Shown: positions 63,841 to 64,000 of the stretch, piece by piece
How positions within the stretch are numbered: the stretch's first letter is position 1
Layout: the number at the start of each line of letters is the position of its first letter
Source: Callaeas wilsoni
Lineage: Eukaryota; Chordata; Aves; Passeriformes; Callaeidae
DNA length: 64,000 nucleotides
Assembly (NCBI GenBank): GCA_013398955.1
Contig: VWPU01012707.1
Location: 469,997 to 533,996, forward strand
Direction of reading: 5' to 3'
Program-made: the position numbers and the translations under genes
The notes under the pieces: generated by a model
What the model was told of the DNA's origin: nothing
The model's input: the letters and a program-made list of their open reading frames with translations, nothing else
Database searches by the model: none

Positions 63841-64000
63841 AACCAAACCCGCACGACCCGGGGCGCAGCTCCCGGCGGGAGCCCGGGGATGTCAAACCGC
63901 CCGGGCGGGCGGCCCCTGGCACGGTGCGCACCGGGGCCAGGGTGCGGCCGCCGCTCGGCGCACGGTTGGGACCCCCGCACCCTCCCGCTCCCGCTCCCGC
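63775..64000 (-). promoter_or_regulatory. CpG island and promoter region of IQUB, running off the right edge
   Basis: Very GC- and CpG-rich DNA (for example gcccgggcgggcggcccc), ending in a short CCCGCT-type tandem repeat at the window edge. This contrasts sharply with the AT-rich remainder. It contains an imperfect X-box-like motif at 63778-63791. Confidence 0.7.

Noticed and set aside
63549..63980. 143-codon minus-strand open frame in the CpG island
   Set aside because: GC-rich DNA is poor in stops; the Arg/Pro/Gly-rich product resembles no family and the region is better explained as the IQUB promoter and 5' UTR.
1..64000. CRISPR arrays, bacterial operons, phage or tRNA/rRNA genes
   Set aside because: The window is vertebrate nuclear DNA; no regularly spaced repeats, no cloverleaf or rRNA sequence was recognised.

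Overview
This is avian nuclear genomic DNA. The evidence is the many degenerate CR1 LINE 3' ends, several closing with the bird-typical run of 'aatgattctatgattct', and two spliced vertebrate genes on the minus strand. I cannot name the species. A truncated LTR of a bird-widespread ERVL-like type sits near 59.0 kb. About 95% of the window is intron or intergenic DNA with no coding content. The many 60-145 codon open frames are chance frames, except where they overlap the exons below. Layout from left to right: (1) From 607 to 37386, minus strand, is the 5' two thirds of a gene for a V-ATPase accessory subunit S1 (Ac45/ATP6AP1)-like glycoprotein. Eight exons join in consistent phase into 310 residues: signal peptide, then the conserved luminal domain. 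The C-terminal membrane segment lies off the left edge. One intron is about 19.4 kb, and one uses a GC-AG boundary. (2) From about 37.5 to 44.6 kb is a spacer with one CpG-rich patch and one 3'-truncated CR1. (3) From 44684 to 63443, minus strand, is a complete coding model for IQUB (IQ motif and ubiquitin-like domain protein, a ciliary radial-spoke component). It has 11 coding exons and 756 residues; every junction is phase-consistent and the order agrees with the mammalian protein as I remember it. A non-coding 5' exon and a CpG island follow, reaching the right edge at 64000. The two genes are unrelated in function and lie head (ATP6AP1-like) to tail (IQUB). I see no operon-like or defence-like system and no previously undescribed multi-gene system. 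The points most worth checking are: the unusual location of the Ac45 paralogue next to IQUB; the apparent absence of the exon for the first two thirds of the ubiquitin-like fold in IQUB; the GC-AG intron; competing splice sites at IQUB intron 6; a micro-uORF at the IQUB start; and a few small symmetric DNA motifs. The gene models were made by eye from splice consensus, phase and remembered family alignment, without any database search.
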